Positions 16,769 through 25,383 of a stretch of DNA of 48,683 bases are shown here, one piece after another. A program made the translations under genes and the position numbers. The notes under the pieces are model-generated. The model saw only the letters and a program-made list of their open reading frames with translations, was not told the DNA's origin and ran no database searches. Positions within the stretch are counted from its first letter, which is position 1. The number at the start of each line of letters is the position of its first letter. The stretch is from Acrocarpospora phusangensis (GTDB lineage: Bacteria; Actinomycetota; Actinomycetes; Streptosporangiales; Streptosporangiaceae): the NCBI RefSeq assembly GCF_016862995.1, contig NZ_BOOA01000062.1, forward strand, positions 1 through 48,683. The letters are read 5' to 3'.

Positions 16769-16824
16769 GCTATAGGGAGCACAAGTTGGCGCGTACCAAA
16801 TCCGGAAATATCGCCTATTCCGGA
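16769..16824 (-). promoter_or_regulatory. Candidate promoter and operator of the three-gene operon
   Basis: On the minus strand TATAGC (16769-16774) lies 19 bp from TTGGTA (16794-16799). Directly upstream is an inverted repeat TCCGGAA...TTCCGGA (16801-16807, 16818-16824). The position suits a repressor or activator site. The rest of the 350-bp gap 16724-17073 shows nothing else. Confidence 0.35.
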
Positions 16825-17073
16825 GTTACAAAACCATCCAAACGGTCATCCTGACAGTCCTTCACCTCACCGTTTATGTCGGACCGCCACCGCCACCGCG
16901 ACCTCCGGCCGGGCAACGAGCACAGGTGCCCGCATCAATCGCGTGGCCGCAGAGGTTCAGCTGTGCATGCCGAACGGTGCCGCCCCCTGGGGAAGCCCGA
17001 CCTGGAGCGATCGGTGCGGTGACGGTGCGCCGTCAACGACGTACCCACAGGAAGGCTCGATAGGCGGCCCGCG

Positions 17074-17430
17074 TCAGGGCAGGGGGACGACGTAGGAGTC
17101 GACGCGGGTGATCAGTCCGTCGCGGAAGGTGAAAAGGTCGTTGAAGGCGAAGCGGAAGCGGCCGTGGTCGAGGCTGGTGCCGCGGCCCTCGCCGGTGGTG
17201 ATGACGACCGGGCCGTCCTCGTGGATGCGCTGGACGTCGAGTTCGGGGCTGCCCGTGAACGCCGGATTCTCGATCTCGCCGTCGAACTCGGCCTTGCCGT
17301 GGGTGGTGCGGTGACCGTGGATGACCCACTCGACGTCGTCGGCGAGGGTCGCGAGGATTCGCGGGTGGTCGCTCGTCCGGAATCCTGCGAAGTACTCCGC
17401 GACGAGGTCGCGCTGGGTTTTCTGCGTCAT
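17074..17430 (-). CDS. SnoaL/NTF2-like protein
   Basis: The 118-residue single-domain protein has the SnoaL-type cone-fold pattern: N-terminal helices (AEYFAGFRTSDHPRILATLADDVEWV), then strands with HGKAEFDGEI, VQRIHEDGPVVITTGEGRG, FRFAFNDLFTFRDGLITRVDSYV. Such proteins can be small isomerases or ligand-binding proteins; the substrate is unknown. Its ATG overlaps the stop of the SRPBCC gene (ATGA), and it is the last gene of the ArsR operon. Confidence 0.8.
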   Translation of the reverse strand: MTQKTQRDLVAEYFAGFRTSDHPRILATLADDVEWVIHGHRTTHGKAEFDGEIENPAFTGSPELDVQRIHEDGPVVITTGEGRGTSLDHGRFRFAFNDLFTFRDGLITRVDSYVVPLP

Positions 17431-17891
17431 GGTGTCCGTCCTGGTGTGGCGGTGTGATCCCGCAGGTGTACGGCGAGGGCGTCGAGGATCGAGGCGAGCC
17501 CGTCGGCCGCCTGGGCTGTCCGAAGCTCGGGGGGAAGCCGGCGCTGGTGGACCGTGAGATCCGTGCCGCCGCCGACAGGGCGGATCTTGACGGTGGTCCG
17601 GAGGCCGGTGAAGGGCTCGTCGAACACGAGCTCGTACGGTGCGGCGACGCTCACGTAGACGAACCGGAGCCGACGGGTCGCGCCGTCCGGCGCGCGGGTG
17701 TCGAGCGCGAACTCTCCGCCGGGACGCAGGTCCACGGTCACGGACTCAGGCGGCACGACGGCATGCGAACCGCCCCAGAACGCCGCGATGCCCGCCGGTG
17801 AGGTGAAGGCCACCCAGACGCGTTCGGGTCCCGCCGGGAGGTGGCGCTTGGCGATCAGTTCGTCGCCGCGGAGTTCCGAGCGGGCGGTCAA
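17427..17891 (-). CDS. SRPBCC protein of the AHSA1 (Aha1-like) family
   Basis: The 154-residue protein has LPAGPERVWVAFTSPAGIAAFWGG, then LRPGGEFAL and RLRFVYVSVAAPYELVFDEP, the classic AHSA1/START-like signature, with a C-terminal helix (DGLASILDALAVHL). The start appears to be TTG, sharing TTGA with the ArsR stop; this is an unusual start but the tight coupling favours it. ArsR-SRPBCC pairs are frequent in actinobacteria and often respond to small hydrophobic or thiol-reactive compounds. The ligand here is unknown. Confidence 0.8.
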   Translation of the reverse strand: MTARSELRGDELIAKRHLPAGPERVWVAFTSPAGIAAFWGGSHAVVPPESVTVDLRPGGEFALDTRAPDGATRRLRFVYVSVAAPYELVFDEPFTGLRTTVKIRPVGGGTDLTVHQRRLPPELRTAQAADGLASILDALAVHLRDHTATPGRTP

Positions 17892-18214
17892 CGGACCGCT
17901 CCGTCATCGGTGAGGTGCTGCTCAAGGGCGTCGAGCCGGTCGTCCCACGCGCGGCGCTGATCGTCGATCCACGTGCTCAGCAGCGACAGCTGATCGACCT
18001 TCAACCGGCAGGGGCGTCTGGTGCCCTCGCGCCGCTGCTCGACCAGGCCACACCGCCGCAGGACGCCGACGTGGTGGGAGATCGCCTGCGGAGTCAGGTC
18101 GAACGGTTCGGCGAGCTCCTTCACCGTGGCGTCACCCCGCGCGAGACGGGTCACCAAAGCGCGACGGACGGGATCGCCGAGGGCGGCGAAGGCCGAGTCG
18201 AAGTCCACGAGCAC
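17888..18214 (-). CDS. ArsR-family winged-helix repressor
   Basis: The 108-residue protein has ALGDPVRRALVTRLARGDATVKELA, then recognition-helix region LTPQAISHHVGVLRRCGLVEQRREGTRR, the standard ArsR helix-turn-helix and wing. No Cys cluster for metal is present, so it is probably not a classical metal sensor. The GTG start lies 15 bp from two abutting palindromes, suggesting autorepression of the ArsR-SRPBCC-SnoaL operon. Confidence 0.88.
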   Translation of the reverse strand: MLVDFDSAFAALGDPVRRALVTRLARGDATVKELAEPFDLTPQAISHHVGVLRRCGLVEQRREGTRRPCRLKVDQLSLLSTWIDDQRRAWDDRLDALEQHLTDDGAVR

Positions 18215-18228
18215 GGGTTCACCCTAGC

Positions 18229-18260
18229 GCAAACAGTCATTTGCGCAAACAGTCGTTTGC
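18229..18260 (-). promoter_or_regulatory. Doubled ArsR-type operator
   Basis: Two back-to-back 16-bp palindromes, GCAAACAGTCATTTGC (18229-18244) and GCAAACAGTCGTTTGC (18245-18260), differ at one base. They lie immediately upstream of the ArsR start and between it and the divergent carotenoid oxygenase gene. Confidence 0.65.
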
Positions 18261-18391
18261 AAAGATTGCTCACAGCGCTGTGAACTGGGCTTTCGTGGGG
18301 CGGCTGACGGCGCCGAGGAGAACAAGACTGTTTCTCGGCGGATCCTCGCGGCATGCTGACGGCCCGGATCGAGAGACGGGAGACGCCGGAA

Positions 18392-19729
18392 ATGACTGCC
18401 CTGCATCTGGCTGGGAACAACGCGCCGGTCACCGCGGAGGTGACGCTGGAGCCGGCCGAGGTGATCGGCGCCGTGCCCGAGGAACTGAACGGGGTGTATC
18501 TCCGCAACGGCCCCAATCCGCGTACCGGCTGGTCGCCGCACTACTTCGCAGGGGACGGCATGGTGCACGCGGTCGCCCTCGACGCCGGGCAGGCCCGCTG
18601 GTACCGCAACCGCTACGTACGGACTCCGCTGTTCGAGCACCCCGGCGAGTCGCGCATGGCCCTGGCGTTCGACCAGGCCACCGGCCAGGTGGACTACCGG
18701 GTCACCACGGCCAACACCCATCTGGTCGCGTACGCGGGACGGCTCCTGGCGCTGGAGGAGGGCGGGTTCCCCTACGAGATCACTCCGGAGCTGGAGACCG
18801 TGGGGCCGTACAGCTTCGGTGGTTCGTTGCGTACGCCCATGACGGCGCATCCGAAGGTCTGCCCCGGGACCGGTGAGCTGGTGTTCTTCGGGTATCGGTT
18901 GCGGCCGCCGTATCTGACCTACTATCGGGCGGCGCCGAGCGGGGAGCTGGTTCAGGAGCAGGTGGTGGAGGTGCCCCGGGCGACGATGATGCACGATTTC
19001 GCCATCACCGAGAACCATGCGATCTTCATGGATCTGCCGGTGGTGTTCGATCCGGCGGGGATCGCGGCCACGGGCATGCCGTGGCGGTGGGACGACGGGC
19101 ATGGCGCCCGGTTCGGGGTGATGCGCCGGGACGGTGGGCCGGTGCGGTGGTTCGAGGTGGAGCCGTGTTATGTGTGGCACACCATGAACGCGTCGGAGGC
19201 GGACGGCGTGATCACGGTGACCGGCTGCCGGGTGCCGACGCTGTGGCGCGACGGCGCGGACGACATCAGCGGCGGCCTGCCCAATCTGCACGAATGGCGG
19301 CTGAACCTGGCCACGGGCACGGTCGCCGAGCGGCCACTGGACGACATGCCGATCGAGTATCCGCGCGTCGCCGACGCCGAGGTGGGCCGGAATCACCGCT
19401 ACGGATATGTCACCAGTTTCTCGCTGGAGGCCGAACCGGAGCGCTCGGAGATCTACAAATACGATCTCGCGAAAGGCGCCGCCCGTGAGGTGCATCGGCT
19501 GCCGGACGGTCACACCTGTGGCGAAGCGGTCTTCGTCCCCCGGCGGGACTCGTCAGGCGACGATGACGGATATTTGATGACTTTCGCGCATGACCGTGCC
19601 CGCGGCACGGGTTACCTGGCGATCCTGGACGCCGCCGACCTGTCCGCCCGCCCGGTAGCGGAGATCCATTTGCCGGTACGCGTTCCGACGGGTTTCCACG
19701 GGAACTGGGTGCCAGACGCTCTCCGATAA
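18392..19729 (+). CDS. Carotenoid (apocarotenoid) cleavage oxygenase, RPE65/CCO family
   Basis: The four iron-binding His of the seven-bladed propeller are all visible: H153 (TAHPKVCP.TGEL), H201 (MMHDFAITENH), H263 (VWHTMNASEADG) and H436 (GFHGNWVPD). LNGVYLRNGPNPR near the N-terminus and HYFAGDGMVHAV are also family hallmarks. I favour the ATG at 18392 (445 residues, GGGAG upstream); an in-frame ATG at 18353 would add 13 residues. The enzyme would cleave a C=C bond of a carotenoid, apocarotenoid or stilbene-like substrate using non-heme iron. No carotenoid biosynthesis genes are nearby. Confidence 0.9.
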   Translation: MTALHLAGNNAPVTAEVTLEPAEVIGAVPEELNGVYLRNGPNPRTGWSPHYFAGDGMVHAVALDAGQARWYRNRYVRTPLFEHPGESRMALAFDQATGQVDYRVTTANTHLVAYAGRLLALEEGGFPYEITPELETVGPYSFGGSLRTPMTAHPKVCPGTGELVFFGYRLRPPYLTYYRAAPSGELVQEQVVEVPRATMMHDFAITENHAIFMDLPVVFDPAGIAATGMPWRWDDGHGARFGVMRRDGGPVRWFEVEPCYVWHTMNASEADGVITVTGCRVPTLWRDGADDISGGLPNLHEWRLNLATGTVAERPLDDMPIEYPRVADAEVGRNHRYGYVTSFSLEAEPERSEIYKYDLAKGAAREVHRLPDGHTCGEAVFVPRRDSSGDDDGYLMTFAHDRARGTGYLAILDAADLSARPVAEIHLPVRVPTGFHGNWVPDALR

Positions 19730-19778
19730 CGGAGATGTTTGTGCCCTGAGTGCCTACCGGGGTGACTGAGCATCGCGT

Positions 19779-19784
19779 CAAGAT
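19779..19784 (+). promoter_or_regulatory. -10 box for a leaderless kinase transcript
   Basis: CAAGAT is followed by six bases and the ATG at 19791; there is no ribosome site upstream. Confidence 0.35.
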
Positions 19785-19790
19785 GGCGGC

Positions 19791-21167
19791 ATGCCAACTC
19801 CTGATGGTTCAGGCACGGGCGGACGGCTGGCCGGGCGGTACCGATTGATGGAGCCCATTGGGCAGGGCGGCATGGGCCGGGTGTGGCGGGCCGTCGATGA
19901 GACGCTCGGGCGTGAGGTCGCCGTGAAAGAGCTGCTCCTTGATGATGTGGACGGCGAGGCGCGTCGCCGGGCCGTACGGGAGGCGCGGTCGGCGGCGCGG
20001 CTGGCGCATCCGAACGTCGTCACCGTCCACGACGTCATCGAAGAGGATGGGCGGCCGTGGATCGTCATGGAGTTGCTGCGCGCGAAGTCGTTGCAGCAGT
20101 TGATCGCCGAGGGGCCGCTGCCGGTGGCTCGGGTGGCGGGTATCGGGCGGCAGATGCTCGCCGGGCTGGACGCGGCGCATGCCGTCGGTGTTCTGCATCG
20201 GGACGTCAAGCCGGCCAATGTGCTGGTCACCGAGAGCGGCCGGGTGGTGCTGACCGACTTCGGCATCGCGTACCTGCAGGGTGATGCCGCGATCACCGCC
20301 ACCGGGCATCTTCTCGGTTCGCCGGCGTTCATGGCTCCCGAACGGCTGCGGGGCGGTCCGTCGGTGCCGGCCTGCGATCTCTGGAGCGCCGGGGCCACTC
20401 TGTACGCGGCCGTGGAGGGGCGCCCGCCGTTCGTCCACACGGAACCGGCGGCGGTCATCGCGGCTGTTCTGACCACGGAGCCGCCGCCCGCGCTCGGGGC
20501 GGGTCCGCTGCGGCCGGTCATTGACGGGTTGCTGCGGAAAGATCCGCGTGAGCGGCTCACGTCGGGTGCGGCGGCGCTGCTGCTGGCCGGTGATCCGGTG
20601 CCCCGCCCACGTTGGTGGGGTACGGCACCGGCGTATGCGGGGGCGGCGGCGTACGCGGCGGTCGGGGTGCTGAACGCTCTCGCGGCGCTGGTGGCCGGTC
20701 GGGCCGGGTTGCCTACGATCGCGTGGTTCTGGGTGTGGGTGTTGGTGGCGACTGTTGTGGTGGCGTTGACGCACGTCGCCCTGCTGCCACGCGGGTGGGC
20801 CGGTGCTGCCGCGTTCGCGGGGCAGGCGATGGTGTTCTCGCTCATCGCGTGGGGTGGTTACGACCTGGGCGTGGCCGGGCTGTGGACGCTTGCGGCTTTG
20901 GGGGCGGTGTGGGGCGTTTGGCTCATCGTGCTCGGGCTGCGTCCACCTGTGGGGCTGCGTGCGGGGGCTGTCTGGGGGCGTGCGGGTGTGCTTGTCGCAG
21001 GTCTTGTCCAGGTGGCGGGACTGATCCCCTCTGAGGGTCGGCCGTGGTTTCCGTGGGTGGGGCCGGTGATCGCCGCCACCGGGTATGTCCTGTGGGCCGT
21101 GTCCGTGGCCAGGACTCTCTCCCTCACGGATGACCTTCAGGAGCCATCCGAATACCCGCAGGATTGA
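19791..21167 (+). CDS. PknB-type serine/threonine protein kinase with multi-helix membrane domain
   Basis: The 458-residue protein has an N-terminal Hanks-type kinase domain (about 17-270): glycine loop IGQGGMGRVW, K46 in AVKELLL, catalytic HRDVKPAN (136-143), DFG (156-158) and APERL. The C-terminal half holds about six hydrophobic helices (about 285-445) rather than the single helix and PASTA repeats of PknB. It is therefore an integral membrane kinase that might sense the bilayer or an intramembrane ligand. It appears to be a single gene with a hairpin behind it. Confidence 0.9.
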   Translation: MPTPDGSGTGGRLAGRYRLMEPIGQGGMGRVWRAVDETLGREVAVKELLLDDVDGEARRRAVREARSAARLAHPNVVTVHDVIEEDGRPWIVMELLRAKSLQQLIAEGPLPVARVAGIGRQMLAGLDAAHAVGVLHRDVKPANVLVTESGRVVLTDFGIAYLQGDAAITATGHLLGSPAFMAPERLRGGPSVPACDLWSAGATLYAAVEGRPPFVHTEPAAVIAAVLTTEPPPALGAGPLRPVIDGLLRKDPRERLTSGAAALLLAGDPVPRPRWWGTAPAYAGAAAYAAVGVLNALAALVAGRAGLPTIAWFWVWVLVATVVVALTHVALLPRGWAGAAAFAGQAMVFSLIAWGGYDLGVAGLWTLAALGAVWGVWLIVLGLRPPVGLRAGAVWGRAGVLVAGLVQVAGLIPSEGRPWFPWVGPVIAATGYVLWAVSVARTLSLTDDLQEPSEYPQD

Positions 21168-21208
21168 CGGCGCCGTGGTGGATGGCCGGTCTGGAGATCG
21201 TCAGGAAG

Positions 21209-21234
21209 CCGGGCCGGCATTTGTTTCGGCCCGG
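21209..21234 (+). terminator. Hairpin after the kinase gene
   Basis: CCGGGCCG (21209-21216) pairs with CGGCCCGG (21227-21234) around a 10-nt loop, 42 bp after the kinase stop. Confidence 0.4.
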
Positions 21235-21385
21235 GAGGCAAGCGCAACTGGGGACCTTGGCCTCCAGCGGGAAGGTGAGTGCTGGCGCAAACTGAAGGGA
21301 AACGAATCTTGTTCGCTCATACGGCGGGCAACCTGATCGGCGGACTGAGCGGTGGTCGGGTGCGGCCACGGATGGGAGCGGAACG

Positions 21386-21742
21386 ATGAACGTCATGGAC
21401 ATGATCGACAAAGTGCGGGAGGCAGCGGCGGCCGATCGGGTCTTCGGACGCCCGATCACTCAGGGGGATGTCACGGTCATTCCCGTCGCCCGGGTCGCAG
21501 GAGGAGGCGGCGGAGGTGGCGGCAGACGGGAGGGCGAGGAGGGTGGTGAGGGCTCCGGCGGAGGGTTCGGCGTGGGTGCCACACCGGTCGGAATGATCGT
21601 CATCAAGGACGGCGATGCGCGTTGGCGTCCGTTGATCGACATCAACCGGGTCATCATCGGCTGCCAGGTGGTCGCGGTCGCCGCGCTGCTGACGATCAGG
21701 ACGCTCGCGCGGTTACGAGCCCGGCGCGACAAGCGGCGATGA
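21386..21742 (+). CDS. GerW (YtfJ)-family sporulation protein
   Basis: The 118-residue protein shows the family pattern: FGRPITQGDVTVIPVARV, a Gly-rich stretch (eight consecutive Gly, then GGEGSGGGFGVG), PVGMIVIKDGDARWRPLID and a C-terminal hydrophobic segment (VVAVAALLTI) with basic end. GerW proteins are conserved in spore formers; in Bacillus the homologue affects lysozyme resistance and germination, and in actinomycetes the role is not settled. ATG follows GGGAGCGGAA. The 218-bp gap before it holds only the kinase hairpin. Confidence 0.75.
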   Translation: MNVMDMIDKVREAAAADRVFGRPITQGDVTVIPVARVAGGGGGGGGRREGEEGGEGSGGGFGVGATPVGMIVIKDGDARWRPLIDINRVIIGCQVVAVAALLTIRTLARLRARRDKRR

Positions 21743-21926
21743 GAACCAACTGCTGAAATCTGCCCGCCGGATTGGCTCAACGCCTCTTGGTCAAGGAACG
21801 TCCCGGTTCCGCCAAAGGGCGGAGGTGAATCGCAGGGGGCGTGATGGCCGTCGTGACTCCAGGCGGCGGAGCGCTCGAACAGGTGGGTGCCGACGTCCGG
21901 GTGTACGGGGGACGGTTCGGGTGGAG

Positions 21927-22418
21927 TCAGCCTGTCTGGAGGCCGGAGTCGGGGGGTAAGGCGAACGGATCTTCGGGTGGGAAGCAGCCGTAGTCCTGCA
22001 GGGGCATTGGGTCGTTGAGGACGATGTGGTGGAGTTCGCCTGCGGGGGACAGGCCGTCTGGGCGGTCCGGGATGCGTACGCCCGGAAGTGGTCCGCCGCG
22101 TCCGAGGGGTATCGCTGGGGCGTCAGGTGTCAGGCGTCCGAGTCGGTCCAGGAGGATGCCGACCGCGTCGTACACGTCTGCGATTTGCTCGGCTACTTCC
22201 TCGTCGCTGGCGTCGGGGTTGAGATCGCGGTATGCCGTACGGGCTGTCGCCATGAAGCGCGCCGGATCCACGATCACGACGTCCTGGCGCGTTCGGACGC
22301 TGATCGTCATGCCCGCTTGGGGAAGCGGCTGCTCATCCATTGTTTGAAAGTAGCCCGCTCCCGGGGCGGCGATCACTGTTCGCAGGCCCCGACTGTCAAG
22401 TTTGTCCATGGTTTCCAT
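21927..22418 (-). CDS. Hypothetical protein beside the gas-vesicle operon
   Basis: The 163-residue soluble protein is not recognised. It has an N-terminal beta segment (VRTRQDVVIVDPARF), an acidic helix (NPDASDEEVAEQIADVYDAVGILLDRL) and a Pro/Gly-rich disordered C-terminus. The start is uncertain: ATG at 22418, 22409 or 22337 (MDEQPLP) are possible. It diverges from the gas-vesicle operon across 83 bp, so shared regulation is possible. The 184-bp gap to GerW shows nothing distinctive. Confidence 0.5.
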   Translation of the reverse strand: METMDKLDSRGLRTVIAAPGAGYFQTMDEQPLPQAGMTISVRTRQDVVIVDPARFMATARTAYRDLNPDASDEEVAEQIADVYDAVGILLDRLGRLTPDAPAIPLGRGGPLPGVRIPDRPDGLSPAGELHHIVLNDPMPLQDYGCFPPEDPFALPPDSGLQTG

Positions 22419-22501
22419 TCATAGGCTTATTTGTCCGATTTCAGGGGAGGGGGAGACCGGTTCGGAGGCTTAGGTGCCTTTGCAGCTCCTAGGGCGAGGG
22501 G

Positions 22502-23758
22502 GTGAGCGCGATGGCCGGACCGAAGGTTTCGGACGCCGAGAAGCTCGATCAGGCAGCCGAGAAAGTTGAACAGGTATCGGCCGCTGACCAGGTCGGTCAG
22601 GTGTCGCCGACCGATCGGCTCGTCCAGGAACTGCGGAATCTGGTCCAGGCTTACGCCGAGCGGGCCCTGCTTTCCGCTGGGAAGGTCGAAGGGCTGGCCG
22701 GCCGGTTGACCGACTTCGCCGAAGGTGGCGGAAGCGGCCTGATCAACGCCATTACTGGAGCGAAGAAGTCGGACCGACGAGAAGAAGACTCGTCTGACGA
22801 AGCGCAGGTCGGGCAGGCGAAGAGGCTGGGACGGGTCAAGGGAGCAGTCGCGGGCGGGCTCGGAGGTCTGGGTCGCCGGATCGGCAGGATGCGCATGACC
22901 GACATCGTCGAAACGATCGACATCGGTGCTCCTGTACGGGTCGTTTACAACCAATTCGAAGACTGCACCGGGTTCATGACGAAGGCGAACCTTCAGCAGG
23001 AATCCGAGGAGTCCGGGCCACTCGGGCCGAAGATGCGGGTCGTGGGGTCGGACCGTACATGGGAGCCGGAGGTTGTCGATCGGGTACCGGACCAACGGAT
23101 CGTCTGGAGCTCCAAGGGGGACAAGGGGCACCTTGACGGCGTGGTGACGTTCCACGCCCTCATGCCCGATCTCACCCGCGTGATCCTCGCCATGGAGTAC
23201 CAGCCGCAGGGCCTGTTGCAGCGGGTCGGCAACGTCTGCGGCGTACAGGGAAGACGTGCGCAGCTTGAGCTCAAGCATTTCGCGCACCACGTCATGACCC
23301 AGCTGCCGCACCACGACGAAACGGCCGACGAAGCGAAGCTCAGCAAGGCATCGGAGGCGGAGACGGCTCAACGGGAAGGGCCGGAAGAAACGGCGGAGCA
23401 CAAGGAAGAGCAGCGAGGCGGGGCCGAAGAAGCCGCCGATCAGGTGGAAGGGCCGCCCGACGCGAGACGGCCGGAGGAGACAGAGCAGCGAAGCCAGGCG
23501 GATGAAGGGGCCGCGCCGGAGGAGGAAGAGCTGCGGGGCCAGGCGGAAGAGGCGGCTGCGCAGAAGGAAGAGCGATCCGAGGAGAGGCGGCTGGAGCGAG
23601 AGCCGTGCGAGGCGGAGGGGGTGCCGGAGTCTGTTGTCGTACGGGAGAGGCCGCAGGGAGTGGGTGTTGGGCGGCCGGTGCGGCGGCGGAACACGGTGAG
23701 TGAAGAGGAAGATGCTCGACCGACTCGGAGCGGCGGGAGGGATACGCGTACGCGGTGA
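22502..23758 (+). CDS. SRPBCC protein with long charged tail, first gene of the gas-vesicle operon
   Basis: The GTG at 22502 (or ATG at 22511) follows GAGGGG. The 418-residue protein has a helical N-terminus (about 1-135), an SRPBCC (cyclase/dehydrase-like) domain at about 138-275 (ETIDIGAPVRVVYNQFEDCTGF, DRTWEPEVVDRVPDQRIVWSS) and a 140-residue tail rich in Glu, Lys and Arg with repeated EE/QAEEAA patterns. Cyclase-like genes occur in Streptomyces gvp clusters (I recall gvpZ). The tail and the N-terminal helices suggest a scaffold or vesicle-surface protein rather than an enzyme. Confidence 0.7.
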   Translation: MSAMAGPKVSDAEKLDQAAEKVEQVSAADQVGQVSPTDRLVQELRNLVQAYAERALLSAGKVEGLAGRLTDFAEGGGSGLINAITGAKKSDRREEDSSDEAQVGQAKRLGRVKGAVAGGLGGLGRRIGRMRMTDIVETIDIGAPVRVVYNQFEDCTGFMTKANLQQESEESGPLGPKMRVVGSDRTWEPEVVDRVPDQRIVWSSKGDKGHLDGVVTFHALMPDLTRVILAMEYQPQGLLQRVGNVCGVQGRRAQLELKHFAHHVMTQLPHHDETADEAKLSKASEAETAQREGPEETAEHKEEQRGGAEEAADQVEGPPDARRPEETEQRSQADEGAAPEEEELRGQAEEAAAQKEERSEERRLEREPCEAEGVPESVVVRERPQGVGVGRPVRRRNTVSEEEDARPTRSGGRDTRTR

Positions 23759-23793
23759 GGGGCCGGCTGAAGGACAGTTAGGGGAGGCGAGGC

Positions 23794-24258
23794 ATGACCG
23801 TGCAGCCTGTGGGAGGCGGGGTGAGCAACCGCCCGTCGGGGACGAGCCTGGCTGACGTCATCGACACGATCCTAGACAAGGGAATCGTCATCGACGCCTA
23901 TGCCAGCGTCTCGCTGATCGGCATAGAACTTCTGAGCGTCGACGCCCGGATTGTCGTGGCGAGCGTGGACACGTATCTGCGCTTCGCGGAGGCGACTGAC
24001 CGGCTGGATCTCGCGAAGTCGAGGAAGCCCGGGCTGCCGGAGGTCGTGGAGACCGTGACGCAGACCCGAGGCGCGGAGACCACCGCGGAGGCGGAGCGGC
24101 TGGAGGCGGGCGGTGCCCGTGGCTCGCTGGAGGCGGCCGGTGAGCGGTTGCGTGGCTTCGCCGGTGACTTCGGCGAACGCGAAGACGAACGCGAAAGCGA
24201 GCGCGTAGAGGTGCGGGAACACGTGAGGCCCCGTAAGGCCGGGCAGGAGGAGGGCTGA
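23794..24258 (+). CDS. gvpA: Gas vesicle structural protein GvpA (extended C-terminus)
   Basis: Residues 18-68 carry the hydrophobic GvpA core: [20 protein letters not shown], then [20 protein letters not shown] and DTYLRFAEA. This core polymerises into the ribbed vesicle shell. A charged, helical tail of about 88 residues (to 154) follows, longer than in cyanobacterial GvpA (about 70 residues) but in line with actinobacterial forms. The ATG follows GGGGAGG. Next gene gvpF starts two bases after the stop. Confidence 0.85.
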   Translation: MTVQPVGGGVSNRPSGTSLADVIDTILDKGIVIDAYASVSLIGIELLSVDARIVVASVDTYLRFAEATDRLDLAKSRKPGLPEVVETVTQTRGAETTAEAERLEAGGARGSLEAAGERLRGFAGDFGEREDERESERVEVREHVRPRKAGQEEG

Positions 24259-24259
24259 C

Positions 24260-25060
24260 ATGGGCCGGTCCGCTGAGACGACCGAGAACGCGCCTCCGAC
24301 GGAGCAGACGGTCGGGTGCTACATCTACGGTGTCGTACCCGCGGAGGTGGACGTCGACGCCGAGACCCAGGGCGTGGGCGACCCGCCCGCTCAGGTCCGC
24401 CCGGTACGGCACGGCAAGATCGCCGCCCTGGTGAGCGACATCGACGTCGCCCGCCCGCTCGGAACGCCACAAGACCTTCTCGCCCACCAGCAACTCCTCG
24501 ACGCGGCCGCCGCCGAGGTGCCGGTACTCCCGATCCGGTTCGGCGCCGTGCTGGCGACGCCGGACGCGGTGGTCGAGGAGTTCCTGTCCCCGTACCACGA
24601 CGACTTCCTCGCCGCCCTCGTGGAACTGGAGGGCAGCGCCCAGTACGTGATCAAGGGTCGATACGTGGAGGAGGTGGTGCTAGCAGAGATCCTCGAAGAG
24701 AACCCCGAGGCCGCGAGCCTGCGCGAGGAGATTCGCGATATGCCCGAAGACGCCGCGCGAAACCACCGCATCCGGCTCGGCGAGATCATCAACGAATCGA
24801 TCACCGCCCAGCGGGAAGCGGACACGGCGACACTGCTGGAAAACGTCGAACCGGTCATCGTCATGTCGGCGGACCGCCCGCCATCGCACGAGCTGGACGC
24901 CGTCCACCTGGCCCTGCTCGTGGAGATCAGCCGGGAACGCGACCTGGAGCAGGCCGTGGAGGAGTTCGCCCGGCACCGAACCGATCGGATCAAGCTGCGC
25001 CTGCTCGGCCCGATGGCACCTTACGACTTCATCGTGTCCCAGGAGCAGGGCGCCGGCTGA
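24260..25060 (+). CDS. gvpF: Gas vesicle protein GvpF (GvpL/GvpF family)
   Basis: The 266-residue protein has the family's N-terminal domain (GCYIYGVVPAEV, HGKIAALVSDI, HQQLLDAAAAEVPVLPIRFG), the helix-rich centre (QYVIKGRYVEEVVLAEIL) and the C-terminal LRLLGPMAPYDFI motif. GvpF is a minor protein thought to bind GvpA early and help nucleate or deliver subunits. A second family member, gvpL, lies downstream. The stop overlaps the gvpG start by one base (TGATG). Confidence 0.9.
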   Translation: MGRSAETTENAPPTEQTVGCYIYGVVPAEVDVDAETQGVGDPPAQVRPVRHGKIAALVSDIDVARPLGTPQDLLAHQQLLDAAAAEVPVLPIRFGAVLATPDAVVEEFLSPYHDDFLAALVELEGSAQYVIKGRYVEEVVLAEILEENPEAASLREEIRDMPEDAARNHRIRLGEIINESITAQREADTATLLENVEPVIVMSADRPPSHELDAVHLALLVEISRERDLEQAVEEFARHRTDRIKLRLLGPMAPYDFIVSQEQGAG

Positions 25061-25323
25061 TGGGACTCCTCACCTCCATCCTCGGCGCGCCGCTGGCGCC
25101 CCTCAAAGGCGTGATCCGGCTCGGCGAACTCCTCCGCGACGAGGCGGAACGCCGAATGCACGACCCGGCGGTGGCCCGGCGCGAACTGGAGGAGATCGAC
25201 GCGGCGCGGGCCGCGGGCGAGATCTCCGAGGAGGAGGCCGACGAGGCCATGAACCTGGTCCTGCAAAGGATGACCGGCCAGCCTTCCGAGATGCCGGAGG
25301 GGAGGAGGCGGCCGGGGCCATGA
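25060..25323 (+). CDS. gvpG: Gas vesicle protein GvpG
   Basis: The 87-residue protein has MGLLTSILGAPLAPLKGVI, then a charged helix ELLRDEAERRMHDP and ELEEIDAARAAGEISEEEADEA, the usual GvpG pattern. GvpG is a small accessory protein needed for assembly in model systems. It is translationally coupled to gvpF. Confidence 0.88.
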   Translation: MGLLTSILGAPLAPLKGVIRLGELLRDEAERRMHDPAVARRELEEIDAARAAGEISEEEADEAMNLVLQRMTGQPSEMPEGRRRPGP

Positions 25324-25383
25324 GTCTGGTTCTGCGACGGATGACCGTTCTCGAGATGGAGGTGACGGAAAGGAGGTGGCCCC

